Assembly (NCBI GenBank): GCA_032622095.1
Contig: CP136067.1
Location: 43,815,549-43,879,548 of the forward strand
Length of the DNA stretch: 64,000 nucleotides
Direction: 5' to 3'
Source of the DNA: Siphonodentalium dalli
Lineage: Eukaryota > Mollusca > Scaphopoda > Gadilida > Siphonodentaliidae
Below are positions 34,730-45,573 of this stretch, piece by piece. Numbering within the stretch: position 1 is the first letter of the stretch; every line of letters begins with the position of its first letter. A program made the position numbers and the translations under genes. The notes under the pieces are model-generated. The model made no database searches. It saw only the letters and a program-made list of their open reading frames with translations, and was not told the DNA's origin.

Positions 34730-35700
34730 TAGTCGAGTTTTTTTCCAAAACTCGACTTATAGTTTGATGAGGGACGGCGGGCGGGCGGGCGGGCGGGCGG
34801 GCGGGCGACGTGTTTTGCTTATAACTCAACCGTTTATTGACGGATTAAAACAAATTTTGGTGTGTGAGTACATATCCATGCACGTAAGCTGCAGACAAAT
34901 CGGGTTCGTCCGCACATTTATTACAGAGTTATGGCCCTTTGCCATTTTTCACTGATTTTAGGCTCGTTAGCGCAATAACTTCAACAAACGTAATCTGATT
35001 CGATTGAAATTTGGGATATAGGTGTCTCCCAAGAATATCTCGGACGAATTCGAAAACCGGCCTGGTCCGATAAAATTTGATAGAGTTATGGTCCTTAATT
35101 AGTCATTTTTCATGAATTTTCAGCTCGTTAGCGCGATAACTTCAACAAACGTTATCCGATTTGATTGAAATTTGGTATATAGGTGTCTCCCAAGAATATC
35201 TCGGATGAGTTCGAAAACCGGCCTGGTCCGATAACATTTGATAGAGTTATGGGCCTTAATTAGTCATTTTTCACGAATTTTCAGCTCGTTAGCGCGATAA
35301 CTTCAATAAACGTTATCCGATTTGATTGAAATTTGGTATATAGGTGTCTTCCAATAATATCCTGGACGAGTTCGAAAACCAGCCTGGCCCAATAAAATTT
35401 TATAGAGTTATGGCCCTTAATTAGTCATTTTTCGTGAATTTTTAGCTCGTTAGCGCGATAACTTCAACAAACGTCCTCCGATTTGTTTAAAATTTGGAAT
35501 AGACATACTTGCCAAGAATATTTCGGACGAGTTCGAAAACCAGCCTGGCCCGATAAAATTTGATGGAGTTATGGCCCTTAATTAGTCATTTTTAGATTTT
35601 ACCTATTAATTAGTCTACCGATACTGATGCACACCAATTGGCGGTAACCACCGGCGATAAGCCACCGAAAACGAGACACAGCATCTCTGATGCCACCTCT
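34730..35700 (+). mobile_element. Family C (pearl/Helitron-like) element
   Basis: Same layout as 22958: TAGTCGAGTTTTTTTCCAAA hairpin, GGGCGGGC run, about four ~160-bp cores (GCTCGTTAGCGCGATAACTT, GAGTTATGGCCCTTAATTAG) and the 3' end ACCAATTGGCGGTAACCACC ... TGATGCCACCTCT. Very similar to the 22958 copy, so both are fairly young. It starts 7 bp after the foldback MITE. Confidence 0.82.
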
Positions 35701-35791
35701 AATACTTGTGACAATTCAATTTGTGTTCAGTTATTTAAGGTGAAATCTGTTGTTATGTTCAAAATATCAACAGTACATGAATTTAAGTTTA

Positions 35792-36552
35792 TTATACCCC
35801 CCGCAACGAAGTTAGGGGGGGTATACTGGAGTCAGCTTGTCCGTCCGTCCGTCATCCGTCCATCATCCGTCCATTGTCCGTCGTCCGTCCGTGGACACAA
35901 ATTTGTCCGGAGTTTTTCTCAGTCGTTTTTTCCGTGAAACTTGGCACAGACATCAACCACCATGTGCACCTGCGATTATGACGGACTTTTTTTGGTGGAG
36001 TTATCCCTGCTTTTTCGACTTAGAAATTTTTCGCAACATGTATACTTTTGTCCGAGCTTTTATTCCTACATTTTTCGGCCATTTTTAAAAAAATGTGGCA
36101 CAGATATTTAGTACCATGGGAACTTGTGCACCTGCGATTATGACGTCTGTCCGACATTTTTTGGTGGAGTTATCCCCCTTTTTCGACTTAGAAACTTATT
36201 TTACAACATGCATAATTTTGTCCGAGCTTTTATTCCTACATTTTTGGTCAATGTTTTTTAATCTTGGCACTTATATTTAGTACCATGGGAACCTGTGCAC
36301 CTGCAATTATGACGTCTGTCCGACATTTTTTGTGTGGAGTTATTCCCCTTTTTCGCAACATACATAATTTTGTCCAAGCTTTTATTCCTACATTTTTCGG
36401 TCAATAGGTTTAAGATTAGGGTTATGGTTGTACACCTGCAATGAGAACTGTTATTTTATTATTTTAACTAAATGTTTACTGACGTGTGAAACATCTTAGT
36501 ATTTTAAAAACAGGGGGGTATCCGTAGTCCCATTGGGACAGTCACACCTCTA
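35792..36552 (+). mobile_element. Family D element, copy 1
   Basis: Hairpin start TTATACCCCCCGCAACGAAG then TTAGGGGGGGTATACTGG; a GTCCGTCCGT run; three core units of ~150-170 bp marked TGTGCACCTGCGATTATGAC, GGTGGAGTTATCCC and TTTGTCCGAGCTTTTATTCC. The end is GGGGGGTATCCGTAGTCCCA, then TTGGGACAGTCACACCTCTA. Ends in CACCTCTA like family C. No coding capacity. Confidence 0.82.
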
Positions 36553-36784
36553 GTTGAACTTAAAACAGCTATATAATTTTAGGAAAGGGAATTGTAGGAT
36601 AATATATGTCACTTGGGGGACACATTCAGGCTGCAGAATTGCCACATCTATTGAAAGTACTCATCTTCAGCTTGCAGGCCATAACAAAGCATGTTACAGG
36701 CTATAAATTTGTTTATAAAATTTCAAAAACGATGTGTGCATTTAGCAAAGATGTTCCTGTTTGGAGAGATCCAACTAGACTTTA

Positions 36785-37009
36785 ATAACCCTTTCTATAC
36801 TAAAAGGATTTTCCCACTCAGTCATGAAAGTATACATTGGAAGGGTCTATTATTCATCTGGATGGGTGTTCAGGGAATGTGAGCAGATGACAGACAATAG
36901 AAAGTGCAGAAGGATTCATATTCATTGGTGGGAAATGTTAGATAATAAGTTCAACATAGGGTTGAGGGATAACTACTCATCAATGAGTATTTAGTATAGA
37001 AAGGGCTAA
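36785..37009. mobile_element. TTAA-4 element, copy in tandem unit 1
   Basis: AATAACCCTTTCTATACTAA at the left, TATTTAGTATAGAAAGGGCTAA at the right (TTAA altered to ATAA and CTAA). Inner inverted parts are CATTGGAAGGG and CATTGGTGGG. Confidence 0.7.
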
Positions 37010-37010
37010 T

Positions 37011-37613
37011 TATACCCCCCCCCCCCGCAATGAAGTTAGGGGGGGGTATACTGGAATCAGCTTGTCCATCCGTCCGTTGTCCGTCCGTGGAAACAAATTT
37101 GTCCGGAGTTTTTCTCAGTCGTTTTTTGATAAATTTTCGTGAAACTTGGCACAGACATCAACCACCATGGGAATCTGTGCACCTGCGATTATGACGTCTG
37201 TCCGACATTTTTTGGTGGAGTTATCCCCCTTTCTCGACTTAGAAATATTTTTGCAACATGCATAATTTTGTCCGAGCTTTTATTCCTACATTTTTTGGTC
37301 AATGTTTTTTAATCTTGGCACTTATATTTAGTACCACGGGAACCTGTGCACCTGCGATTATGACGTCTGTCCGACATTTTTTGTGTGGAGTTATTCCCCT
37401 TTTTCGCAACATACATAATTTTGTCCAAGCTTTTATTCCTACATTTTTCGGTCAATAGGTTTAAGATTAGGGTTATGGTTGTACACCTGCAATGAGAACT
37501 GTTATTTTATTATTTTAACTAAATGTTTACTGACATGTGAAACATCTTAGTATTTTAAAAACAGGCGGGTATCCGTAGTCCCATTGGGACAGTCACACCT
37601 CTAGTTGAACTTA
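37011..37613 (+). mobile_element. Family D element, copy 2 (two core units)
   Basis: TATACCCCCCCCCCCCCCGC ... GGGGGGGGTATACTGG hairpin, two cores instead of three, same 3' end CACACCTCTAG. Confidence 0.82.
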
Positions 37614-37835
37614 AAACAGCTATATAATTTTAGGAAAGGGAATTGTAGGATAATATATGTCACTTGGGGGACACATTCAGGCTGCAGAATTGGCACATCT
37701 ATTGAAAGTACTCATCTTCAGCTTGCAGGCCATAACAAAGCATGTTACAGGCTATAAATTTGTTTATAAAATTTCAAAAACGATGTGTGCATTTAGCAAA
37801 GATGTTCCTGTTTGGAGAGATCCAACTAGACTTTA

Positions 37836-38059
37836 ATAACCCTTTCTATACTAAATGGATTTTCCACTCAGTCATGAAAGTATACATTGGAAGGGTCTGT
37901 TATTCATCTGGATGGGTGTTCAGGGAATGTGAGCAGATGACAGACAATATAAAGTGCAGAAGGATTCATATTCATTGGTGGGAAATGTTAGATAATAAGA
38001 TCAACATAGGGTTGAGGGATAACTACTCATCAATGAGTATTTAGTATAGAAAGGGCTAA
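37836..38059. mobile_element. TTAA-4 element, copy in tandem unit 2
   Basis: Near-identical to 36785-37009 (AATAACCCTTTCTATACTAA ... GTATAGAAAGGGCTAA). Confidence 0.7.
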
Positions 38060-38060
38060 T

Positions 38061-38837
38061 TATACCCCCCGCAATGAAGTTAGGGGGGGGGGGTATACTG
38101 GAACCAGCTTGTCCGTCCGTCCGTTGTCCGTCCGTGGACACAAATTTGTCCGGAGTTTTTCTCAGTCGTTTTTTGATAAATTTTCGTGAAACTTGGCACA
38201 AACATCAACCACCATGGGAACCTGTGCACCTGCGATTATGACATCTGTCCGACTATTTTTGGTGGAGTTATCCCCCCTTTTTCGACTTAGAAATTTTTCG
38301 CAACATGTATAATTTTGTCCGAGCTTTTATTTCTACATTTTTAGGTCAATTTTTTAAAAACATGGCACAGATATTTAGTACCATGGGAACCTGTGCACCT
38401 GCGATTATGACGTCTGTCTGACATTTTTTGGTGGAGTTATCCCCCTTTCTCGACTTATAAATGTTTTTGCAACATGCATAATTTTGTCCAAGCTTTTATT
38501 CCTACATTTATAGGTCAATATTTTTGAATCTTGGCACTGATATTTAGTATCATGGGAACCTGTGCACCTGCGATTATGTTGTCTGTCTGACTTTTATTTG
38601 TGGAGTTATTCTCCTTTTTCGACTTAAGAACATTTTCGCAACATGCATAATTTTGTCCGAGCTTTTATTCCTACATTTTTCAGTCAGTAGGTTTAAGATT
38701 AGGGTTAGGGTTGTGCACCTGCAATGGGAACTGTTATTTTATTATTTTAACTAAATGTTTACTGACATGTGACACATCTTAGTATTTTAAAAACACGGGG
38801 GGTATCCTTAGTCCCATTGGGACAGTCACACCTCTAG
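38061..38837 (+). mobile_element. Family D element, copy 3
   Basis: TATACCCCCCGCAATGAAGT, then GGGGGGGGGGTATACTGG; three cores; ends GGGACAGTCACACCTCTAG. The third core differs from those of copy 1 (CATTTATAGGTCAAT), so it is not a simple copy. Confidence 0.82.
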
Positions 38838-39448
38838 TTCATTATGTATTTCAAAATGAACAAACACTGAAATATTAGGTTCAAATTTCCCTATTCATTT
38901 CTATGGGGGAAAAGAAGGGATATGTTTATTTGAATCAACTGTTACGGTCAATAGACAAAATCTGTTCACGTAGTATGGGTTTTTACCTACCCTCAGCCAG
39001 CCGTATCCCATTCGACCTCGGACGAGTTGTAGATTCTATTTATTACTTGATCCAAAACCTCCATAAAACATACTTAAATCAATAAATGGAACGTGAAACT
39101 AACTGTGCCTTCTATAAGGCTTGCGATGACGTTTCACGTAACTATGCATTGTTTGTTCGCATGAAGAAATAGTCCCAGATAAATAAGACTCTTTGACATG
39201 TTTAATGGAACCCATCCTTCAAAGAATCATTTCTGATAACTGCTAAAAGTGACCTCCCCACTCTCATTATGGTGTCCGCACATATCCATATATATTTCCT
39301 GTAAATTTTTCTAGGCTGACTTAAATTGGAGGTGTAGAAAATAAATAGATTTAAAAAATCAAAATCTACTATCTCTGAGGGGTGGGTTCCTCGATTCAAA
39401 TCAAATATTATTCATCCCCGAAGCAGAAGAAATAGTAATTTCAGGGTG
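38838..39448. other. Intronic sequence with a family K remnant
   Basis: 39310-39448 matches the right part of family K (GGGGTGGGTTCCTCGATTC, GAAGCAGAAGAAATAGTAAT). An open frame of 60 codons at 38903-39085 has no recognised motif. A small inverted pair (ACGTGAAAC / GTTTCACGT) lies near 39095-39140. Confidence 0.45.
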
Positions 39449-39958
39449 TTAACCGTTTTATACTAAATACTCATTGACGAGTAGTTCCCTTAGGAAATGT
39501 TCCGATAATATGGTTGTTTGTTGAAACTTATTATCTCAACATTTCCCTCCAAGGAATACGCATCATTCTGCTCTTGTATAATTTGTTTTTTTCTTTCTGT
39601 CTTCTGCTTTTATTACCAGAAGACCCCTCCAAGTGAATAATAGACTGTTCCCATGTATACTTACTTTTTTTTTTTATCAAATCATTTTATTTACATATTA
39701 ACTTGAAGATACAAAAACATATAGTCATACATTCATAATGTATATTGACACACTATCCATGTGCTAACATGATAATATCAATCAGAAATATCAATCAGAA
39801 ATATAAAGAAGGGATTGGGTGGGTGTGGGGGGGGGGGTGCTCATTTGTTTTCATGATAAATTCGCATATATGTGGTTTGCTCTTTTAACAGTCAACTTAG
39901 TGGACGATTCTCATGTATTGGCTGTAATGACATGAAGTAAAATAAATCAAGAAGTAAG

Positions 39959-40209
39959 TTAACCCTTTGAGTGCCAGGTCAATTTTTGTATCAACCCATA
40001 TACCCTGTGCCAATGCATTCTCTTATATATGCGAGTCGACCATAGGTCGCCTCGCATATATAAGAGAATGCATTGGCCTAACAATTTTTTTTTTTTTACA
40101 ATTTTTTACAATTTTAATAATTTATTCTTATATAATTTATTCTTATATAGCAGACTTATTTTGTAGGTTTAGGGCCGATGAGATCGGCCCCTGGCACTCA
40201 AAGGGTTAA
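39959..40209 (-). mobile_element. TTAA-1 MITE, reverse orientation
   Basis: TTAACCCTTTGAGTGCCAGG TC... and GGCCCCTGGCACTCAAAGGG TTAA. Palindrome at 40006-40077. Confidence 0.92.
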
Positions 40210-40426
40210 AGTAAATAATATTATACAGTATCATGTTCTTTTTGTATGCAAAAAAATCTAGCGGGAGACATTGGCTCATTCTCACGCTACACATATGATT
40301 ACTACATTTCATTGACTGCCATCATAACTGGATACCACTCATAGTCAAATTCGTAGAAATAGTCGTTGTTAAGAGCTATAATCCGTTCAATTCTACATCT
40401 ATTCTTAATTTCCAAAATAAGTGACT

Positions 40427-40668
40427 TTAACCCTTTGAGTGCCAGGGGCCGATATTATCGGCCCTAAACCTACACAATAAGTCTGTTAAAGAATATAATA
40501 AAATATATTAAAATTGTAAAAAAAAAATTAAAAAAAAAAAATTGTTAAGCCAATGCATTCTCTTATATATGCGAGGCGACCTATGGTCGACTCGCATATA
40601 TAAGAGAATGCATTGGCACAGGGTATATGGGTTGATACAAAAATCGGACCTGGCACTCAAAGGGTTAA
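40427..40668 (+). mobile_element. TTAA-1 MITE
   Basis: TTAACCCTTTGAGTGCCAGG GGCC... and CCTGGCACTCAAAGGGTTAA. Palindrome at 40549-40619. Opposite in orientation to its neighbour at 39959. Confidence 0.92.
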
Positions 40669-40790
40669 AGATATGACATCCGGGTTGAACTTTGTTTTAT
40701 AAATATAGTACTTCAATAGCGTGATCAAAAACTTTTCTTTGATGTAGAGATATATATACCAGATTTTATGAACCAAGCTTTAACATCTTT

Positions 40791-41290
40791 TTAAAAAGAC
40801 TTTACCATGGGACAATCGTAAAAAATGTGAATAATAGTTTCGTCTTTTGCATGACATCTTTTGCATGATCCATCTGTTACTATGCGCATATTTTTCAGTA
40901 GTTTATTAGTTCCGATGATCCTAGTTATTATACGGTATTGGAACCAGCGGAATTTAGTATCTGGTAGTAGTTTGAAAAGGTTCGATATTATTTGCTTCCA
41001 TGGGAGGTTCATGCTTAAATCGTTGTTCCATTTACGAATGAATGACGATGAGGGGTTTATATTTTCCATGATGAACATGTCATAGGAGTACCTTCCTCCC
41101 CGTTTCGGCGAATCAGTAATGAAATATTGTTTGGAATTCTCGGGCCATGAACATTTCTTAAAGACAAATTTAAAACACGAGAAAGAGCCATTACTTGTCT
41201 TCCAAGTCCTAGTAGTGTTACAAAGTTCGTCGATACACCAAAATTTTATCTCAGTAATTCAACTGAATGAAATTGGTCATCAGCTATGCA
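40791..41290 (-). pseudogene. Non-LTR retrotransposon ORF2 C-terminal remnant
   Basis: The minus strand reads SWPENSKQYFITDSPKRGGR, YDMFIMENINP, then LPWKQIISNLFKLLPDTKFR, WFQYRIITRIIGTNKLLKNM, and CKRCHAKDETIIHIFYDCPM. The last part (W-x-QY-x-I-x-x-RI-x-x-TN-x-x-L ... C-x2-C ... ET-x-x-H-x-F-x-x-C) is the zinc-finger-like region after the reverse transcriptase of L1/Tx1- and CR1-type LINEs. The fragment stops near KSF and lacks the polymerase core, so it is dead. About 165 codons are visible before a stop. Confidence 0.75.
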
Positions 41291-41431
41291 AAGATCTTTA
41301 ATAAAATTGACTCCTTTCTTGCTCAACTCGTTCTCATTTATCGTGTCTTCGTTGATTGTTAAATGGATACTTTTTTAACTGAGCGGGAGAATCCATTTAG
41401 TATAGAAAAGGTTAAATCAGACAGGGAATCA

Positions 41432-41820
41432 TTAACCCTTTACCCAATAGAACGGCCCTGTGCCAATGCATTCTCTTATATATGCGAGTCGACCATAGGT
41501 CGACTCGCATATATAAGAGAATGCATTGGCTTAACACATTAAAAATTATAAAATTGTTAAAGAATGGTAGAAAAAATGGTAAAAAAAGATTTTTTTTAGG
41601 CCAATGCATTCTCTTATATATGCGAGGCGACCTATGGTCGACTCGCATATATAAGAGAATGCATTGGCACAGGGCTAACTGTAACTATCACAATGTGGTC
41701 AAGGAGCCGGTTCCAATGATATCCATATTTGTATGGTTCTATTGAGACAGACCGAAGATATTTTAGGCTGTTGAAGCTTTATTTGGCCGGTTTTGGCCGG
41801 TTTGTTGGGTAAAGGGTTAA
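41432..41820 (-). mobile_element. TTAA-2 element, reverse orientation
   Basis: TTAACCCTTTACCCAATAGA at the left and TTTGTTGGGTAAAGGGTTAA at the right; the ACCGGC-rich unique part is on the right. Two palindromes at 41462-41532 and 41601-41671. Confidence 0.92.
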
Positions 41821-42009
41821 GTGATACATTATGCTGCGGTGCATAGCAAATAATCTTGCTCCAAGTAAATATCTTCATCCAAATTGGCTGCACAGCCAAT
41901 CATCATTCATTTATATAAATTATGGTGACATTCGTAGACGGCATCATATTTGTTTGTTTTTCAGTGATTGAATCAGGGCGATCAATTACAGGTGCATTAT
42001 CCGAATTAA

Positions 42010-42446
42010 CGCTCCTAAATTACTATTTCTTTGGCTTTGGTGGTAAAAAATATTTGAATCAATCGAGGAACTAACCCATCAAAGCTCGTGATTAGATATT
42101 GATTTTTGAAGTTTATTCTTTCTCAAGTTGTGTAATTATTTGTGGCCCAGAAATACATCGTCAAATGGATGGTCTCGGACAAAATTGCAGATGAAGATGG
42201 ATAACTCTAAAATCAAATGGTAATACAGCCAAATTTTGTGATACTCAAGTGATAATACGGCCATATTTCATTGAACAAAATGTTGATAAATAACACATTT
42301 TAGGAAATTAGATACCATAGTTGACAGTGGTTAGCATTATTTTGTTGCAATTAATCGAATCTGATAACTAAAGCATATTTTGAAGATATTTTGTTGTTGT
42401 TGTATCTTGATGATATGGGGACCATCTGATCGGATTGAGAACCTAT
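42010..42446 (-). mobile_element. Family K element, reverse, diverged
   Basis: Reverse complement of 20790-21193: AATAGTAATTTAGGAGCGTT AA at its end, GATGGTCCCCATATCATCA and AACAACAACAAAATATCTTC at its start. The start-side TTAA is lost. Confidence 0.65.
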
Positions 42447-42463
42447 AAGGACTAAATATTTAC

Positions 42464-42570
42464 ATTTTTGTGTAGTTCAGATGTCATGTTTTCTGAATTG
42501 CCGACGGTGTTTAGTTTTTGTGTAGTTCAGATGTCATGTTTTCTGAATGGCCGACGGTGTTTAGTTTTTG
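42464..42570. repeat. Two tandem copies of a ~52-bp unit
   Basis: TTTTTGTGTAGTTCAGATGT then CATGTTTTCTGAAT(T/G)GCCGACGGTGTTTAG occurs twice back to back. A diverged single copy lies near 50590. Confidence 0.85.
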
Positions 42571-42705
42571 GCAATAACAGTTCATTCTTACATTTCTTGA
42601 TTGAATAGTAAAATTATAACTTTGAAGTAACAACATAAGCATATTATTTATCTTTAAATTTTATTTTGTCCATGAACTATTAAATGGCCACTTAATTTTC
42701 GAACC

Positions 42706-43440
42706 CCCAGATTACATATATAAAATATATGCCATGTTATATACCATGAACCCCCAGATCACATATATAAAATATATGCCATGTTATATACCATGAACCC
42801 CCAGATCACATATATAAAATATATGCCATGTTATATACCATGAACCCCCAGATCACATATATAAAATATATGCCATGTTATATACCATGAACCCCCACCC
42901 CAGATCACATATAAAAATATATGCCATGTTATATACCATGAACCCCCACCCCAGATCACATATATAAAATATATGCCATGTTATATACCATGAACCCCCA
43001 CCCCAGATCACATATATAAAATATATGCCATGTTATTTACCATGAACCCCCACCCCAGATCACATATAAAAATATATGCCATGTTATATACCATGAACCC
43101 CCAGATCACATATATAAAATATATGCCATGTTATATACCATGAACCCCCAGATCACATATATAAAATATATGCCATGTTATATACCATGAACCCCCACCC
43201 CAGATCACATATAAAAATATATGCCATGTTATATACCATGAACCCCCACCCCAGATCACATATATAAAATATATGCCATGTTATATACCATGAACCCCCA
43301 CCCCAGATCACATATATAAAATATATGCCATGTTATTTACCATGAACCCCCACCCCAGATCACATATATAAAATATATGCCATGTTATTTACCATGAACC
43401 CCCACCCCAGATCACATTGTATAAAAATATATGCCATGTT
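42706..43440. repeat. Satellite array, 47-52 bp units, ~15 copies, with higher-order pattern
   Basis: Units have the form CCATGAACCCCCAGATCACA followed by TATATAAAATATATGCCATG and TTATATA. Variants carry an extra CACCC, a shortened ATATAAAAATATA, or TTATTTA. The order of variants (47, 47, 51, 52, 52-TTTA) repeats, so part of the array was duplicated as a block of about 300 bp. Confidence 0.93.
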
Positions 43441-43852
43441 ATAATCCATATGAAAGAGGAAGCTTCAAAACATTGTATTATTAACTTATCCGGTGTAATA
43501 AACTGTGAACATGCTGTTTTTGTTGAGTTACCGACGTGTTTTTGTGCTTAATTTTCATCTGTTTTGTAGTGCAAAGTGTTTTATTTTCAATGGAGGGGAA
43601 TAACTCTATATCTTAAAGATAAAGTTATTCCCATTCCGTTTAAAACACACTTTTTGTTTTAATTCTGTTGCATTCTGGGAGTCATAATGGGGGGAATCTA
43701 TCTATGATTTCAGCTGTTTTCTTATTCTCTATGGGCATCTTCTGAGACACAAGACGTTCCAATGGTGACAAATTATAGTATTTTAATAAAATTTTTTGGC
43801 ATAGATTGTTATTAAAAACGTATATCATTTTAAGGCACTAAATGGTTCTTTA

Positions 43853-44228
43853 AGAACCCTTTACCCAACAAACCGGCCGGTTTTATAAAGCTTCAACAAC
43901 CTAAAATATCTTCGGTCTGTCTCAATATAACCATACAAATATGGATATCATTGGAACCGGCTCATTGACCACATTGTTATAGTTATGCCCTGTGCCAATG
44001 CATTCTCTTATATATGCGAGTCGACCATAGGTCGCCTCGCATATATAAGAGAATGTATTGGCCTAAAAAACACTTTTTACAATTTTTTCTTACATTCTTT
44101 AACAATTTTATGATTTTTAATGTGTTTAAGCCAATGCATTCTCTTATATATGCGAGGCGACCTATGGTCGACTCGCATATATAAGAGAATGCATTGGCAC
44201 AGGGCCATTCTGTTGGGTAAAGGGTTAA
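43853..44228 (+). mobile_element. TTAA-2 element
   Basis: AGAACCCTTTACCCAACAAA (TTAA mutated) and TGTTGGGTAAAGGGTTAA. The AAAACCGGCC part of the left unique region is deleted. Palindromes at 43991-44063 and 44132-44202. Confidence 0.88.
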
Positions 44229-44242
44229 GGTTGCAATGCCCA

Positions 44243-44767
44243 TTAACCCTTTTCTATACTATATAGTCATTGTTGAGTTTATCCCTCAGGAAATGTTCAG
44301 ATAATAAGTTCAATAAACAATCATATGCACTTGTCTCTTTTTGTTAGTCTGTCGTCTGCTCATTTTTCCTGAATACCCGTCCATATGAATAATAGACCAT
44401 TCCATTTAATACTTTTTTAACTGAACTAGCTGAAAAAGGCTCCCTTTGTTGTTTAGGAACATGTGGCCCCTGTGTGCGCTTCGTGCACATTTTGATTGTT
44501 TAAACAGTTAGATTTAACCAAAAAAAAATTTACCATTTGTTTTTTAAAATAATTTTTTTAATTAAATTTTTTTGAAACAAAATTTTGAAAAACTAACGCC
44601 ATATAACCTCCGCCAGCGTACACCGAGTCACCACACCAAATTTGATTGAAATCGGACCAGCAGTCCTGAGCAGTCTGGGAGAAAAATGTGGACAGACAGA
44701 CAGAAGGACAGATCCTACTCTTTTATATATATAGATGTGAGAATCCATTCAGGATAGAAATGGTTAA
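44243..44767. mobile_element. TTAA-4 element ending 24 bp before a chitin synthase exon
   Basis: TTAACCCTTTTCTATACTAT at the left, CATTCAGGATAGAAATGGTTAA at the right. Contains an ACTAGCTG-type repeat (44425-44736) inserted near its right end. Confidence 0.8.
44425..44736 (+). mobile_element. ACTAGCTG...ATATATAGAT interspersed repeat nested in TTAA-4
   Basis: Starts ACTAGCTGAAAAAGGCTCCC and ends GACAGACAGACAGAAGGACA, then TTTTATATATATAGAT. CACCAAATTTGATTGAAATC before the tail resembles 3' ends of RTE-type LINEs and their derived SINEs. Compare 15875-16262. Confidence 0.6.
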
Positions 44768-44791
44768 ATAAGTTTGTTTTTTCGTCGATAG

Positions 44792-44983
44792 GTTTTTATG
44801 AAAGACTACATCTACGATGGCCTGCAAGAGAAACAAAATAATATATTCACAAAGAGAAAGAGAGAATCAGCACTGAAAATACAGCGAGCTTGGAGAGCTC
44901 ATTCCAAGAAGAGAGCAGCCAAACGACAACAGTCCCGCGTATTAAAGAAACAACTTGATGATATAGAACGACATGATGTACAT
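44792..44983 (+). CDS. CHS: Chitin synthase exon: myosin lever with IQ motif
   Basis: Acceptor TCGTCGATAG, then VFMKDYIYDGLQE, the myosin motor-lever boundary. It is followed by a strongly basic helix containing ALKIQRAWRAHSKKRAAKR, an IQ motif (IQxxxRxxxxK-type) expected to bind calmodulin or a light chain, then KKQLDDIERHD. 64 codons, phase 0 at both ends. Two in-frame donors lie 6 bases apart: GTACAT after codon GAT (exon end 44977) and GTATGT after GTA CAT (end 44983). The second is closer to consensus and is used here. A TTAA-4 element ends 24 bases before the exon. Confidence 0.88.
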
Positions 44984-45176
44984 GTATGTATAAAAATGTT
45001 GAAATGGCCACTCAGGCCTGTCTTTTTGAGGAAGGCGAAAACTTTGCCCGCAAATAATCTTAATTAACTGTGGATGGTGAACGCCCTCCTTGTCACATAT
45101 TGTGAGGGTGATAAATTTGTATCACACAATTCAAAGTGCGTGCAATAGTCATCTCCTTATTGGACACAGACCATAA

Positions 45177-45573
45177 TTAACCCTTTACCCAACAAACCGG
45201 CCAAAACCGGCCAATAAAGCTTCAACAGCCTAAATTATCTTCGGTCTGTCTCAATAACACCATACAAATATGGATATCATTGGAACCGGCTCCTTGATCA
45301 CATTGTGATGGTTACAGTTATGCCCTGTGCCAATGCATTCTCTTATATATGCGAGTCGACCATAGGTCGCCACGCATATATAAGAGAATGCATTGGCCTA
45401 AAAAAATCTTTTTTAACACTTTTTACCATTTTTTCTTACATTCTTTAACAATTTTATAATTTTTAATGTGTTAAGCCAATGCATTCTCTTATATATGCGA
45501 GGCGACCTATGGTCGACTCGCATATATAAGACAATGCATTGGCACAGGGCCGTTCTGTTGGGCAAAGGGTTAA
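45177..45573 (+). mobile_element. TTAA-2 element
   Basis: TTAACCCTTTACCCAACAAA and TGTTGGGCAAAGGGTTAA. Palindromes at 45329-45400 and 45475-45546. Confidence 0.92.

Larger units (their letters stand above)
36553..38060 (+). repeat. 1,061-bp tandem duplication containing D and TTAA-4 copies
   Basis: TAGTTGAACTTAAAACAGCT at 36551 and 37612 begin almost identical segments of about 230 bp, each followed by a TTAA-4-like copy (36785-37009 and 37836-38059) and then a D element. Only scattered single-base differences are visible over the shared stretch, so the duplication is recent. Confidence 0.88.
39449..41415. mobile_element. TTAA-4 composite with nested TTAA-1 copies and a LINE remnant
   Basis: The left end TTAACCGTTTTATACTAAAT and the right end ATCCATTTAGTATAGAAAAG then GTTAA are the TTAA-4 termini. 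Between them lie two TTAA-1 MITEs (39959 and 40427) and reverse-transcriptase text (40791-41290). The outer element was probably a few hundred bp before being filled. Confidence 0.6.

Noticed and set aside
35837-38201. PSIRPSSVHCPSSV-type frames
   Set aside because: Translations of GTCCGTCCGT runs and cores of family D.
38903-39085. 60-codon frame (GFYLPSASRIPFDLGRVVD)
   Set aside because: Looks mildly protein-like, but no family is recognised and no continuation or splice signals were found.
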